From a virus: 34,064 nt of DNA. The notes under the pieces are model-generated. The model did no database searches, was not told where the DNA came from, and saw only the letters and a program-made list of their open reading frames with translations. The stretch is from positions 1-34,064 of the IMG/VR virus record IMGVR_UViG_3300042882_000311. One strand, given 5' to 3'. Within the stretch, counting starts at the first letter, position 1. Each line of letters starts with the position of its first letter. This document shows positions 1 through 8,983 of the stretch, in pieces. The position numbers and the translations under genes are program-made.

Positions 1-127
1 AATAAATACGCCACTCCTGATAAAATTTATGTAAATGGAAAAATTAATAAATTTTATATTTATTTGACTTTACGTTCAATTACTTTCCAAGAATTCAGGA
101 ACAAAGAAAACATCAAAAAGGAATCAA
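1..127. repeat. Terminal direct repeat, left copy
   Basis: These 127 bases are identical to 33938-34064. The sigma-like reading frame runs through the junction without a break when the copies are merged, so the contig is circular or circularly permuted with a unique length of 33,937 bp. A length of 127 equals a common maximum assembly k-mer, so this is more likely assembler overlap than a physical terminal repeat. Confidence 0.95.
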
Positions 128-417
128 TGGATAACTATTTGCATATCGCAGACCAAAGTTCATCAGATGATGATGAAGCGTTCCACAAAGTAAGTATAAT
201 TATTTACAAAGAAATGGATAATTGGCATTGGTACGACAAATTGCTATTTGAGATTTATCGGGACAATAAAATATCCATCCGAAAACTTGCAGAAAAAACT
301 GATATAAGTTGGGTGTCTATATTTCATACATTGAAAAAATGTAAACAGCGCCTCAAAGAAAATCATTTAGAAAACTGGCAAGATTATGCTAATCAAGATT
401 ATGAACGTATAAAATAA
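1..417 (+). CDS. Sigma-70-like factor, C-terminal part (gene split by contig ends)
   Basis: This is the 3' part of a gene that starts at 33830. Joined across the terminal repeat it encodes 174 residues, and position 1 is codon 37. An internal TTG at 64 is not the real start. The C-terminal third (about positions 220-400) resembles sigma region 4, a helix-turn-helix with IRKLAEKTDISWVSIFHTLK. Region 2-like sequence lies in the part before position 1. Such small sigma-like proteins next to the terminase are common in Bacteroidota phages and probably direct host RNA polymerase to late promoters; that role is inferred. The next gene begins five bases after the stop. Confidence 0.8.
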   Translation, partial: NKYATPDKIYVNGKINKFYIYLTLRSITFQEFRNKENIKKESMDNYLHIADQSSSDDDEAFHKVSIIIYKEMDNWHWYDKLLFEIYRDNKISIRKLAEKTDISWVSIFHTLKKCKQRLKENHLENWQDYANQDYERIK

Positions 418-422
418 AAATT

Positions 423-830
423 ATGGAAAACAAAAAAATGGACAAAAGATCCAAAACGCAAAAAAAAGAATTAATCGGCTTTGGTGATGTGGTTGAAGCA
501 ATAACAGAAGCAACCGGAATCAAAAGTGTTGTCAAAGCATTGTTTGGTGAAGATTGTGGATGCGATGAGCGTAAAAAGAAACTCAATGAGTGGTTTCCTT
601 TCAAAGTGCAAAATTGCTTAGAAGAAGAAGAATATATTTATCTTGACAACTGGTTTAAAACTAAAAGATTCCAGGTTAATATGAATGAGCAAAAAGAACT
701 GTTAACAATTTATAACAGAGTTTTCAACCGTAAAAATGTAGCGACAAGCTGTGCAAGTTGTGTTAGAAATATGGTAAGAGATTTGGAGAAAATTTATCAC
801 AGTTATAAAACAGAAAAAGAAAATGATTAA
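423..830 (+). CDS. Conserved Cys-rich phage protein, function unknown
   Basis: The product has 135 residues. The N-terminus is basic, followed by a GFGDVVEAITEATGIKSVVK stretch (about 19-38), a CGCDERKKKLN motif (C45, C47) and C65, then a CASC pair (C110, C113). The paired cysteines suggest a metal-binding fold. I recognise the pattern from small proteins encoded beside sigma-like and terminase genes in Bacteroidota phages, but know of no tested function. The start has the ATTATG context seen throughout this genome. It lies between the sigma-like gene and the terminase small subunit, so a role in packaging or late expression is possible. Confidence 0.75.
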   Translation: MENKKMDKRSKTQKKELIGFGDVVEAITEATGIKSVVKALFGEDCGCDERKKKLNEWFPFKVQNCLEEEEYIYLDNWFKTKRFQVNMNEQKELLTIYNRVFNRKNVATSCASCVRNMVRDLEKIYHSYKTEKEND

Positions 831-853
831 TTGAATTTCAAATTTTTTCAATT

Positions 854-1132
854 ATGGATAAAAGAAAAAACAACGGAGGCAAAAGAGCAAATTCTGGCAG
901 GTTAAAAAAAGACGAATTAATATCATTGATTGAAACAATGGATGCTATTAGTGTCCCTAATACTGTATGGAAAGCGTTATACGATAAAATTAAAGATGGC
1001 GACACTAACGCTATTAAAACTTGGTTACAATACAGATATGGTATGCCTAAACAAGTCATAGATCAAAACAATACCCATACAATGAATGACTTTGATATTA
1101 AAGGAATTTATGATAAAAAAGCATCAGAGTAA
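854..1132 (+). CDS. terS: Terminase small subunit (putative)
   Basis: The product has 92 residues with a basic GGKRANSGRLKK start, a helical DNA-binding-like middle and a DGDTNAIKTWLQYRYGMPKQ segment. That segment matches small terminase subunits of Bacteroidota phages, where residues like these precede the oligomerisation region. It would recognise the packaging site and recruit the large subunit. Its 3' end overlaps the large subunit gene, which implies translational coupling. Assignment rests on the motif pattern and on position directly before the large subunit. Confidence 0.75.
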   Translation: MDKRKNNGGKRANSGRLKKDELISLIETMDAISVPNTVWKALYDKIKDGDTNAIKTWLQYRYGMPKQVIDQNNTHTMNDFDIKGIYDKKASE

Positions 1133-2315
1133 ATGGAATGAATTAGCAAACGATACACGTTTTTTTGTATTGACTGGAGGGCGTGGTTCTGGTAAATCTT
1201 TTGAGGTTGGTAGATTTGCCAGCCTTTTATCGTTTGAAGTTGGTCATAAAATATTATTCACACGTCAAACAATGACATCAGCCCATTTGTCAATTATACC
1301 TGAGTTTCAAGAAAAAATAGATTTATTAGAATTAAACGGATGCTTTGATGTAAATAAACAAGAAATAAAAAACATACTCACAAATAGTGAAATAATATTT
1401 AAAGGTATAAAAACCTCAAGCGGTGACCAGACAGCAAACCTTAAATCATTACAAGGAGTTACAACATGGATATTAGACGAAGCTGAGGAATTAACAGACG
1501 AAAAGATATTTGATAAAATAAATTTATCTATAAGGCAAAAAGGAATACAAAACAGAGTTATCTTAATACTCAACCCATCGACAAAAGAACATTGGATTTA
1601 TAAACGTTTTTTTGAAAATGCAGGCGTGCAAGAGGGTTTCATAGGACAAAAAGGAAATACCACTTATATTCACTCAACTTATTTAGATAATATTGAAAAT
1701 TTAGCTGAATCTTTTATATCGGAAGTTGAAAATATTAAAGAAACAAACCCAAAGAAATATAATCACGTTATATTAGGTGGATGGTTAGATAAAGCTGATG
1801 GTGTGATTTTTACAAATTGGAAGTTTGGCGAATTTAATCCGGACAATTTGCAAACATCTTGTGGAATGGATTTTGGTTTTTCCATTGATCCAGACTCACT
1901 TACCGAAGTTGCAATTGATAAAACTAAAAAGCGGATTTATGTCAAAGAACATATTTATCAAAAAGGAATTAAATCACAAGACCTTGCCAAAATTATTTTA
2001 AATAGAGTTGGTAATAAATTAATCATTGCTGATAGCGCAGAACCACGTTTAATAGCCGATTTACAAAGTTTAGGCGTAAATATACAAGCGGTCAAAAAAG
2101 GAACCGTAGAAAGCGGCATTACAAGGATGCAAGACTATTTAATCATAGTTGAACATAACAGTCACAACATAGCAAAAGAATTGAATAATTACATTTATGC
2201 GGACAAAGGGTCTAAATTGTATGTTGATGCTTGGAATCACTCAATTGATGGAATAAGATATAATGTAATTTATCACTTAGACAATCCAAATAAAGGAAAT
2301 TATAACATATATTAA
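1086..2315 (+). CDS. terL: Terminase large subunit (PBSX-like)
   Basis: This is the ATP-driven DNA packaging motor and headful or site-specific nuclease. Counted from 1086 (409 residues), the Walker A is GGRGSGKS (31-38), the Walker B is WILDEAEE (about 128-135) and a coupling-like ILNPS follows near 160. The C-terminal RNase H-type nuclease has acidic residues in GMDFGF (D262) and IIADSAEP (D316). Length is normal for the family. The start may instead be the in-frame ATG at 1110, which leaves a 23-base overlap with the small subunit; homologues would decide. Packaging mode cannot be read from the sequence. Confidence 0.93.
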   Translation: MTLILKEFMIKKHQSKWNELANDTRFFVLTGGRGSGKSFEVGRFASLLSFEVGHKILFTRQTMTSAHLSIIPEFQEKIDLLELNGCFDVNKQEIKNILTNSEIIFKGIKTSSGDQTANLKSLQGVTTWILDEAEELTDEKIFDKINLSIRQKGIQNRVILILNPSTKEHWIYKRFFENAGVQEGFIGQKGNTTYIHSTYLDNIENLAESFISEVENIKETNPKKYNHVILGGWLDKADGVIFTNWKFGEFNPDNLQTSCGMDFGFSIDPDSLTEVAIDKTKKRIYVKEHIYQKGIKSQDLAKIILNRVGNKLIIADSAEPRLIADLQSLGVNIQAVKKGTVESGITRMQDYLIIVEHNSHNIAKELNNYIYADKGSKLYVDAWNHSIDGIRYNVIYHLDNPNKGNYNIY

Positions 2316-2347
2316 CACTTTATACAAATACTAATTTTAATTGTTTA

Positions 2348-3019
2348 ATGATTATGAAGACAGAAATAGAAATACCGGAATCACTTGAGGATATTACATT
2401 AGACCAATATCAAAGGTTCCAAGCAATAGACGAACCAACGAATGAAGACCTGTTATCTATATTTTTGAACATTCCAAAAGCGCAAATTAATTACATCAAA
2501 GCCAAAGAAGTTGATAGGTTAATTGCTCATTTGAATAATATCTTGCAAGAAAAACAAAGTCACGTTTTAAGGTTTCAATTAATGGGTGTTGAGTTCGGGT
2601 TTATTCCTAGATTAGACGACATCAGCTATGGAGAGAATAACGACATAACAGCATATATTGGAAACTGGAAAGAAATTCACAAAGCGATGGCGGTTTTATA
2701 TCGCCCGGTTATTCAAAGAAAGAAAGATAAATATTTGATTGTCGACTATAACGGATCTGCTGAATACGGCGAGTTAATGAAACAAATGCCATTATCAATA
2801 GTATTTGGGTCCATTGTTTTTTTTTACAATTTAACAAGCGAATTGCTGACAGCTATCCCGAATTATTTGGAGAAAGTGATGGACAAAGAACAGAAGAATA
2901 TTCAGGATTTGGAGTCAAATGGGGAAGATTTCAAGAAATTGATACCCTTGCTCAGGGAGACCTTAGAAGATATGATGAGATTACAAACCTATCCTTACAT
3001 AAATGCCTCATTAAATTAG
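2348..3019 (+). CDS. Tail assembly chaperone, short form (0 frame)
   Basis: The product has 223 residues and starts with ESLEDITLDQYQRFQAI, typical of tail assembly chaperones in Bacteroidota phages. These proteins coat the tape measure during tail building, like lambda gpG. The 0-frame ends at 3019, but the -1 frame is open through 3081 and encodes a very protein-like tail (separate entry). A run of nine T (2817-2825), read GTT TTT TTT TAC, is a canonical slippery heptamer for a -1 shift. The in-frame ATG at 2354 has the ATTATG context and may be the true start. No classical slippery site is visible nearer the point where the -1 frame becomes clearly family-like (about 2908). Confidence 0.8.
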   Translation: MIMKTEIEIPESLEDITLDQYQRFQAIDEPTNEDLLSIFLNIPKAQINYIKAKEVDRLIAHLNNILQEKQSHVLRFQLMGVEFGFIPRLDDISYGENNDITAYIGNWKEIHKAMAVLYRPVIQRKKDKYLIVDYNGSAEYGELMKQMPLSIVFGSIVFFYNLTSELLTAIPNYLEKVMDKEQKNIQDLESNGEDFKKLIPLLRETLEDMMRLQTYPYINASLN

Positions 3020-3081
3020 CTTATGAAAAGGAAAAAATTGAATTTGAAAACAGACAAGTAAAAAACAGTTTTAAACGATGA
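2824..3081 (+). CDS. Tail assembly chaperone, -1 frameshift extension
   Basis: This is the -1 frame segment that would be fused to the 2348 protein. After a slip on the T run it gives 85 codons, including GFGVKWGRFQEIDTLAQGDL and CLIKLAYEKEKIEFENRQVK. Such W/G and LAYxKEK patterns occur in the second half of tail assembly chaperones. It has no ATG start of its own near the beginning, and its TGA overlaps the next ATG (ATGA at 3078-3081). This is expected for a lambda G/GT-like extension. The left boundary depends on the slip site; 2824 assumes slippage at 2818-2824. Confidence 0.7.
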   Translation, partial: LQFNKRIADSYPELFGESDGQRTEEYSGFGVKWGRFQEIDTLAQGDLRRYDEITNLSLHKCLIKLAYEKEKIEFENRQVKNSFKR

Positions 3082-3533
3082 AAGGATTCTACAATTTAAC
3101 AAAGAAAATCAAAGATAGTTTGCTCGAGGACGCCTTTTGCAAGACTGTTATTTTTGGAAACGCTTCGGAAGTTGATTTAAACAAACAAACTTTATTTCCT
3201 TTGGCTAATTTTGTGATAACTGAGGCAGTTTTAAACGACAGTATCTGGACTTTTGGAATTGAATTAAGCTGCGCTGATATAGTTGATTTAAACAAGGCGG
3301 ATATGGTTGATGAGTTTACGGGCAACGACAACGAACAAGATGTTTTAAATACTCAGTTAGCGGTCATCGGTAGATTAATGGAACGATTAAATAGGGGAGA
3401 TATCCGGGATGATTTATATCAGTTAAGCGGTCAACCTACAATGGTGCCATTTACCGGTAAATTGGAAATGCTTTTAGCAGGGTGGACAGTTACTTTTAAT
3501 GTGGATATCCCAACAGATTTATCAATATGTTAG
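3078..3533 (+). CDS. Putative tail terminator or head-tail joining protein
   Basis: The product has 151 residues. It begins KGFYNLTKKIKDSLLEDAF and has a mixed alpha/beta pattern, with DNEQDVLNTQLAVIGRL in the middle and a C-terminal WTVTFNVDIP strand. Small proteins of this size and pattern near gp10-like genes are tail terminators or neck proteins in Bacteroidota phages. It overlaps the frameshift extension by ATGA and the next gene by seven bases, so the three are probably translationally coupled. I cannot tell a tail terminator from another neck protein by sequence alone. Confidence 0.6.
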   Translation: MKGFYNLTKKIKDSLLEDAFCKTVIFGNASEVDLNKQTLFPLANFVITEAVLNDSIWTFGIELSCADIVDLNKADMVDEFTGNDNEQDVLNTQLAVIGRLMERLNRGDIRDDLYQLSGQPTMVPFTGKLEMLLAGWTVTFNVDIPTDLSIC

Positions 3534-4048
3534 ACAATGTAAAAGAAACAATGACAACGTTTGCTAAGCGGGTTAAACAACAAGCTAGGACAAACTTAAC
3601 GAAAGGCAAACATAATGTCAGCGGGGACTTATATAATAGCGTGGATTACGAATTGATAATATCAAAAAATAGTTATAGTTTGTCTTTTTGGATGGAAGAT
3701 TATGCCGAATTTCAAGACAAAGGAGTTAGCGGAACGCAAAGGAAATATAACACGCCGTATTCTTATAAATCAAATTCTAATTTATTAGGTTTTGAATTGG
3801 CAACAGGAACATTTGCAAGGTGGGCTAAATTTAAAGGAATCAGGTTTCGGAGTTCAGGTGGTAAATTTGCCAAAGGAAATTATAAATCAATAGGCGTCGC
3901 CATTGCACTTGCTAAAAAGAAAAAAGGTATTAAGCCAACTCATTTTTTTACCAAATCTTTGGAGTCAGGTTTTAAAACTTTACCGCAAGATATTGTTGAA
4001 TCCTTTGCATTGAATTTAGATAATATAATTACTGACAAAGATGAGTAA
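3527..4048 (+). CDS. HK97 gp10-like tail completion / neck protein
   Basis: The product has 173 residues. It has the gp10-like layout: an N-terminal helix (KETMTTFAKRVKQQART), NVSGDLYNSVDYEL, FWMEDYAEFQDKGVSG, then a basic FAKGNYKSIGVAIALA segment and PTHFFTKSLESGF. These proteins join the tail tube to the connector at the head-tail interface. It overlaps both neighbours by a few bases (start 3527 before the stop at 3533; end 4048 after the start at 4041). Confidence in the family is good; the exact place in the neck is inferred. Confidence 0.75.
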   Translation: MLDNVKETMTTFAKRVKQQARTNLTKGKHNVSGDLYNSVDYELIISKNSYSLSFWMEDYAEFQDKGVSGTQRKYNTPYSYKSNSNLLGFELATGTFARWAKFKGIRFRSSGGKFAKGNYKSIGVAIALAKKKKGIKPTHFFTKSLESGFKTLPQDIVESFALNLDNIITDKDE

Positions 4049-5060
4049 AATTAATATAAGAAGTCCATATCATATAAACACGACAGCGATAAATCTAACA
4101 AGTGCCAAAATTGATTTATACATTTACACCGGTATTCAAACAACAAACAGAGGAACCATTATTTATTCTTTAGAGTCAACTGCTTACAACAATCAAGTTA
4201 CTTTTGAGATCAGCGAATTTGTAAAAGATTATTTGAGCATAGTTTTCAATGGTACTCACACACCACAAAATATATTTGTGGATTATCAGATTACTCAAAC
4301 GATATTTGATGTGACACAAACACCTGGAACAATTGTACAATTAACAGCTTTTGATGGGTATGGATATTTTGAGCAAGGAATTAATCCTGTTTTATCTGTT
4401 CCTTTACTGCAATCAAATAGCATCGTTTATAACTATGAAGGGGCAACAATTAAACTCCCAGTAGATACAAGCCTAACAGCGTCAGTTAAATTTTATTTAA
4501 ACGCTACATTATTACAAACAACTACAATCACATCCAGCGCATTAAGTACAGCACAGATTCAATATGTTTCTTTTACAGGTACAATTAATAGGGTGGTGGT
4601 TACTGATAATGTTGCCGCAGTGACTAATTTGGTGGTTTGCAATATTGAAGAATGTAAACATCAACCGTATAAAATTACATTTGTAAATAAGTTCGGAGCC
4701 TTGCAAGATCTTTGGTTTTTTAAACGTTCAAATAGTTCTATCACAGTAACAGATGAAAGGTATAAAGCAAACATAATGTCGAATGGTGGATATGATATAT
4801 TCAAACATCAAAGCAGGATATTAACTAAAAGTGGAACGGAAAAAATTACTTTGAATAGTGGTTTTGTGGATGAGCAATTTAATGAAGTGTTTAGGCAATT
4901 ATTACTAAGCGAAAAAGTTTGGTTAGGAATTGGCGGTCAAACTTTGCCGGTAAACATAACATCAAACTCGTTAGATTTTAAAACTCAATTAAATGACAAG
5001 TTGATTAATTATACTATTGAGTTGGCGTATGCTTTTGATAAAATAAATAATATAAGGTAA
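4041..5060 (+). CDS. Tail / baseplate protein, beta-rich
   Basis: The product has 339 residues, rich in Thr, Ile and Val, with a beta-strand pattern (ATIKLPVDTSLTASVKFYLN). A conserved NIEECKHQPYKITFVNKFGA motif is followed by LQDLWFFKRSNSSITV. I associate this pattern with a tail-tip or baseplate protein that precedes the large hub gene in Bacteroidota siphoviruses. The start overlaps the gp10-like stop, and the next gene begins one base after this stop, so the three form one translational block. A distal-tail-like role is inferred from position. Confidence 0.6.
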   Translation: MSKINIRSPYHINTTAINLTSAKIDLYIYTGIQTTNRGTIIYSLESTAYNNQVTFEISEFVKDYLSIVFNGTHTPQNIFVDYQITQTIFDVTQTPGTIVQLTAFDGYGYFEQGINPVLSVPLLQSNSIVYNYEGATIKLPVDTSLTASVKFYLNATLLQTTTITSSALSTAQIQYVSFTGTINRVVVTDNVAAVTNLVVCNIEECKHQPYKITFVNKFGALQDLWFFKRSNSSITVTDERYKANIMSNGGYDIFKHQSRILTKSGTEKITLNSGFVDEQFNEVFRQLLLSEKVWLGIGGQTLPVNITSNSLDFKTQLNDKLINYTIELAYAFDKINNIR

Positions 5061-8000
5061 ATGTATAAAATTGAGATTTACATATTAAATGATAGGATTG
5101 AATTATATCAGGACGAAACAATCCAATTAGAAAGTTCAGTTCAAAACATCAAAGATATTTCTAAAGTTTTTACTGATTACACTGAATCTTTTACCATACC
5201 GGCATCGCAAGACAATAATAAAATTTTTAGGCATTGGTACAACTCGGATATTTTAAGCGGATTTGATACGTCAATATTAATACCAGCTGAAATAAAACTA
5301 AACGGCATAACATACAAAACCGGTAAAATAAAACTTGAATCGGTTACATTAAAAGATGGCAAAGCTCAGAATTATAAAATTAAATTTTTTGGTAAACTTA
5401 TAAATTTAACTGATTTATTTGGTGAAGATTTATTAAGTGAGTTGAATTTGGTCGCATATTCACACGCTTATAACGGCGCAAATGTCAAAGCGGGAATGTA
5501 CGGGAATTTATTGAGCGGAAATATCATTTATCCTTTAATAAGCAGCTCAAGAAATTGGGATTACAATACGCCATCCGTTGATAACGAAATTAAATATAGT
5601 TCTGGAGGCGGAATTGCTTTTAACGAATTAAAACCGGCAATAAAAATAAATAGAATCATTGAGGCTATTGAAACAAAATATAGCATCACTTTTTCAAACG
5701 ATTTTTTAAACAATCCAGATAATGATATTGAGGAGCTATTTATATGGCTCAACGGAACCGAATCCGGCAACATTGGTTCTAATAATTTAACGGTAGATTA
5801 TAATGGCGGCGATAATACAAATGTAGATTTTGGCACCGACATCGGTACATTTAGGACATACAATACCTCGGCGTCTAATGATAGGATTTATTGGAATCAT
5901 TGGATAACTATAATTCCAAGTATCGGGTATGCTGCCGTAGATTATTCTATTAAAGTTTACAACGGTGACGATGTTATTTATTCTCAAAGTTATGGTGGGC
6001 CTTGGCAAGTTCAAATATCAGAATCATTTTTTCAGATTCAAACGCAGCAAAGCGGTGAAACAATTTACAATTTAAGGGTTGAAATTTCCAGCGATGAGGA
6101 ATTTAAATTTACCACAAGTTGGAAACAAAAAAAAATATGGAATGGAACTGATCCAACTTTCATAACAACAAGCACTGAACAAACTATAAGCAACGAGTTG
6201 GTGGTAACTAACAACCTGCCTAATATGAAAGTGACGGATTTTTTTACTTCATTGGTAAAAATGTTCAATTTGGTTATAGATCCAATAACGACAACAAATT
6301 TTTTGGTTTTACCGGTGGATGATTGGTACGGCTCAGGAGGCGTTTCTGATATTACAGATTATATTGATGTTGAAAGTTTTACAGTTAATAAACCGGAACT
6401 TTATAAAAATATCAATTTTAAATACGAAAAGGCAACCGACATATTAGGAGAACAATTTTATAATCTTTTCAAAGTTGGATATGGTGATTTGGAATGGGAA
6501 TCCGATGCAGACGGAGGCAAGTTAGATATTGAGGTTAAGTTTCAAAATCTTTTAATGGAAAGGTTAACCGATACCACAACCAATCAGCTAACAAATATTC
6601 ACATTGGAAACTCATTTGATAAAAATTTACAATCAATTTTATTAAAACCTATTTTATTTTTCAATCGAGGTATCACAAATACCACAGATATATTTGGTTT
6701 TATAGATGAAAATGACGTAAATACACCGATAAATTCTTATTTAAACGTAGGCCAGGAAAGTTCAATTGAAACAAATAGTAATATATCATTGAATTTTGGC
6801 GCTGAATTAAGCAGTTGGAACAGAATCAGCGAAACAAATAGTTTGTTTAACCTTTATTGGAGAAATTATATTACAGATTTATTCGATCCAAAACGCCGGG
6901 AATACGAATATAAGGCATATTTACCTTTGAGCATAATCAATGATTTAAAGTTGAATAACTTAATTATCATTAATAAAAAAATTTATATAGTTAATTCGTT
7001 AAGTATAAACCTAAGCACTGGGTTAGCGAGTTTAAAATTACTTAATTACATTGGCGAAGTTTTACTTTATAAGCTTAAACCATCCGATAATGCAACAGCC
7101 GTCGCTAGTTTAGGCGGAACGAGTATAATCTATGCGTTACTATCACAAAATAATAAAGTTTTGTTAGAAACGTTACTAACGGGTATTTCATCAGTATTTT
7201 TTAACGCTAGCCAAAATGAGATTAAAAGAACCAGTGCCAACTTAATTGGTACCAGTTCAATCTTTGCGATGGGGTTATCTAAAATACTTAGTTCCGTTCC
7301 AAATTTACAGGCCGTAACTAATGTAGGAAATACAACTACCAATATTTTAGAATCTGCAAACAGTTCCGTCAGTTTCTCAAGAATGACTCCTCAAGGTTTA
7401 TTATATTTGAGCTTATTAAGTACCCACGCGATGTCTCTTTTGGCATTTCAAGGCAAGATTACAAATAGAGTAAATTCTAATTTTGATTTTACATTACAAT
7501 TTCCTGAAAATGCGACGGCATCCTGGACTCAGACATTACAAAGTAAGACTGGTACGATTGCTTTATTAAGTGATATCGTTGTTGGAGGTGCCACGAATCT
7601 AACCTATACGGCTTCGCCTACAAATGGTCTTGTCAATTCCGATACAGGAACGGATGCTACAATACCATTAGGCACGTCAGTGAACGCTGGTTTATTAGCT
7701 CCGGCACAATTTACAAAATTAGCCAATACAAGCAATACAAACACAGGCGACCAAGACTTAAGTGGTTACGAAATTTTAACCAATAAAAGTCAAGCTATTG
7801 AAACAGATAAAGCCTCTACAACAAAGTACGGAAGCGTCAAGGCTTTTTATGATTGGGCTGTTGGTAAATTTCAAAGTATTTTAGTCAGTGGTACAAATAT
7901 AAAGACTATTAATAGCACCACCATTTTAGGAAGTGGAAATTTAACGGTGCAAGAAGTTTTAGTCAGTGGTACAAACATCAAAACCATTAACAGCTCAAGT

Positions 8001-8366
8001 ATTCTAGGCACTGGAAATTTAGTTGTATCAGCGACATTACCATATCAAGTCTATGTCGCTTTGGTAAGTCAAACGGGAACGTCAGCACCTACTGCTATTA
8101 TCTTACAAAACACATTAGGAGTTGTACCGGTATGGACAAGATATTCTGCAGGAATTTATAGAGCAACTTACGCAAATACATTTACTCAAGATAAAACAAC
8201 AATATTAACATCGACAAATTATATGACCGATTCGGGTATAATACAAGTTACCTGCAATAGTGGTTATTCTCCCGATATGATTCAACTTATATCGTATAAT
8301 AAAACTATGGTTCTCACAGATGATTTATTGGTTAGGACTGCAATAGAAATAAGAGTTTACCCTTAA
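5061..8366 (+). CDS. Large tail-tip / baseplate hub protein with fibre-like C-terminus
   Basis: The product has 1,101 residues, the largest gene. The N-terminal 700 residues form a hub-like region starting MYKIEIYILNDRIELYQDET, with FTDYTESFTIPASQDNN, which is typical of Bacteroidota phage tail-tip proteins. The C-terminal 400 residues are repetitive fibre-like sequence: TNTGDQDLSGYEILTNKSQA, then two tandem copies of VSGTNIKTIN...LGxGNL, 78 bases apart (7881 and 7959). The join suggests the baseplate protein carries its own fibre. It probably binds the tail tip to the host surface. It starts one base after the 5060 stop. Confidence 0.7.
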   Translation: MYKIEIYILNDRIELYQDETIQLESSVQNIKDISKVFTDYTESFTIPASQDNNKIFRHWYNSDILSGFDTSILIPAEIKLNGITYKTGKIKLESVTLKDGKAQNYKIKFFGKLINLTDLFGEDLLSELNLVAYSHAYNGANVKAGMYGNLLSGNIIYPLISSSRNWDYNTPSVDNEIKYSSGGGIAFNELKPAIKINRIIEAIETKYSITFSNDFLNNPDNDIEELFIWLNGTESGNIGSNNLTVDYNGGDNTNVDFGTDIGTFRTYNTSASNDRIYWNHWITIIPSIGYAAVDYSIKVYNGDDVIYSQSYGGPWQVQISESFFQIQTQQSGETIYNLRVEISSDEEFKFTTSWKQKKIWNGTDPTFITTSTEQTISNELVVTNNLPNMKVTDFFTSLVKMFNLVIDPITTTNFLVLPVDDWYGSGGVSDITDYIDVESFTVNKPELYKNINFKYEKATDILGEQFYNLFKVGYGDLEWESDADGGKLDIEVKFQNLLMERLTDTTTNQLTNIHIGNSFDKNLQSILLKPILFFNRGITNTTDIFGFIDENDVNTPINSYLNVGQESSIETNSNISLNFGAELSSWNRISETNSLFNLYWRNYITDLFDPKRREYEYKAYLPLSIINDLKLNNLIIINKKIYIVNSLSINLSTGLASLKLLNYIGEVLLYKLKPSDNATAVASLGGTSIIYALLSQNNKVLLETLLTGISSVFFNASQNEIKRTSANLIGTSSIFAMGLSKILSSVPNLQAVTNVGNTTTNILESANSSVSFSRMTPQGLLYLSLLSTHAMSLLAFQGKITNRVNSNFDFTLQFPENATASWTQTLQSKTGTIALLSDIVVGGATNLTYTASPTNGLVNSDTGTDATIPLGTSVNAGLLAPAQFTKLANTSNTNTGDQDLSGYEILTNKSQAIETDKASTTKYGSVKAFYDWAVGKFQSILVSGTNIKTINSTTILGSGNLTVQEVLVSGTNIKTINSSSILGTGNLVVSATLPYQVYVALVSQTGTSAPTAIILQNTLGVVPVWTRYSAGIYRATYANTFTQDKTTILTSTNYMTDSGIIQVTCNSGYSPDMIQLISYNKTMVLTDDLLVRTAIEIRVYP
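7881..8030 (+). repeat. In-frame 78-bp tandem repeat in tail-tip gene
   Basis: Two diverged copies start at 7881 and 7959. Each encodes VSGTNIKTINSxxILGxGNL. A 78-base period is exactly 26 codons, so copy number could change without breaking the frame. Repeats of this type are common in fibre shafts. Confidence 0.85.
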
Positions 8367-8398
8367 TAAATAAATAACAATAATTAAAAACAAAAACA

Positions 8399-8830
8399 AT
8401 GGCAAAAAGTAATTCATTAGAAACTGGAATTTTAAAGTTAATCTATCAAAACATCGCTTTGGCGAATATCGGAAACATTGGCGGATTATTGCCTAGTTCG
8501 GTCGCAGGTAGTTTGTATGTAGCTTTATATACTACGGCGCCAAATGATGATGATACTGGCACAGAAGCAACATATACAGGTTATGCTAGAGTAGCTGTGG
8601 TTCGTTCAATTGTAGGATGGACAGTATTATTGAATCAAGTTTCAAACGCTGGATTAATAACATTTGGAACCAATACCGGAACGGTACAAACTGTCACTCA
8701 CATTGCAATAAAAACAGCGAGTTCAGGTGGGGATATTTTGCATCACGGAGCTTTAGCCGTTCCATTGATAATTGAAAATGGAAACATCCCTAAATTTGAA
8801 ATTGGAAATTTAGAAATCACAGAAAATTAA
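8399..8830 (+). CDS. Phage tail-fibre / decoration-like protein
   Basis: The product has 143 residues. The SLYVALYTTAPNDDD start of the core and the YTGYARVAV motif match a widespread family of small phage proteins, usually annotated as tail fibre or virion decoration. The C-terminus is beta-rich. It begins after a 32-base AT-rich leader with no evident terminator, so it may be co-transcribed with the tail-tip gene. The family name does not fix a location on the virion. Confidence 0.65.
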   Translation: MAKSNSLETGILKLIYQNIALANIGNIGGLLPSSVAGSLYVALYTTAPNDDDTGTEATYTGYARVAVVRSIVGWTVLLNQVSNAGLITFGTNTGTVQTVTHIAIKTASSGGDILHHGALAVPLIIENGNIPKFEIGNLEITEN

Positions 8831-8833
8831 ATT

Positions 8834-8983
8834 ATGTTGATTCTAAAACTTTTAAATGCAGATGATTTTTATTGCTGTGGCCCTAATATTGACATAGCAA
8901 AAGGAAAATACAAATTGGCGGAAACTTTCAAAGAAGGATTCAAACAGGTAAAAAGAGAATTGTATGCGAAAAGAGATAATTGA
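8834..8983 (+). CDS. Small conserved-looking protein, 49 aa
   Basis: This 49-residue ORF starts at an ATTATG three bases after the previous stop. It contains ADDFYCCGPNIDIAKGKYKL and ends in a charged helix. It overlaps the tape measure start by 20 bases, which supports a real, coupled gene rather than a chance ORF. The CCG motif is the only notable feature. Function unknown. Confidence 0.6.
   Translation: MLILKLLNADDFYCCGPNIDIAKGKYKLAETFKEGFKQVKRELYAKRDN

Noticed and set aside
1-127. Terminal repeat as a true packaged direct terminal repeat
   Set aside because: Its length equals a usual assembly k-mer, so overlap from a circular graph is the simpler explanation; no read data are available.
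838-1059. Reverse-strand ORFs such as 838-1059, 1307-1573, 8852-9244, 10301-10675, 13081-13461
   Set aside because: They lie antisense to clear genes on the + strand, show no family-like motifs and no start context; I treat them as shadow frames.
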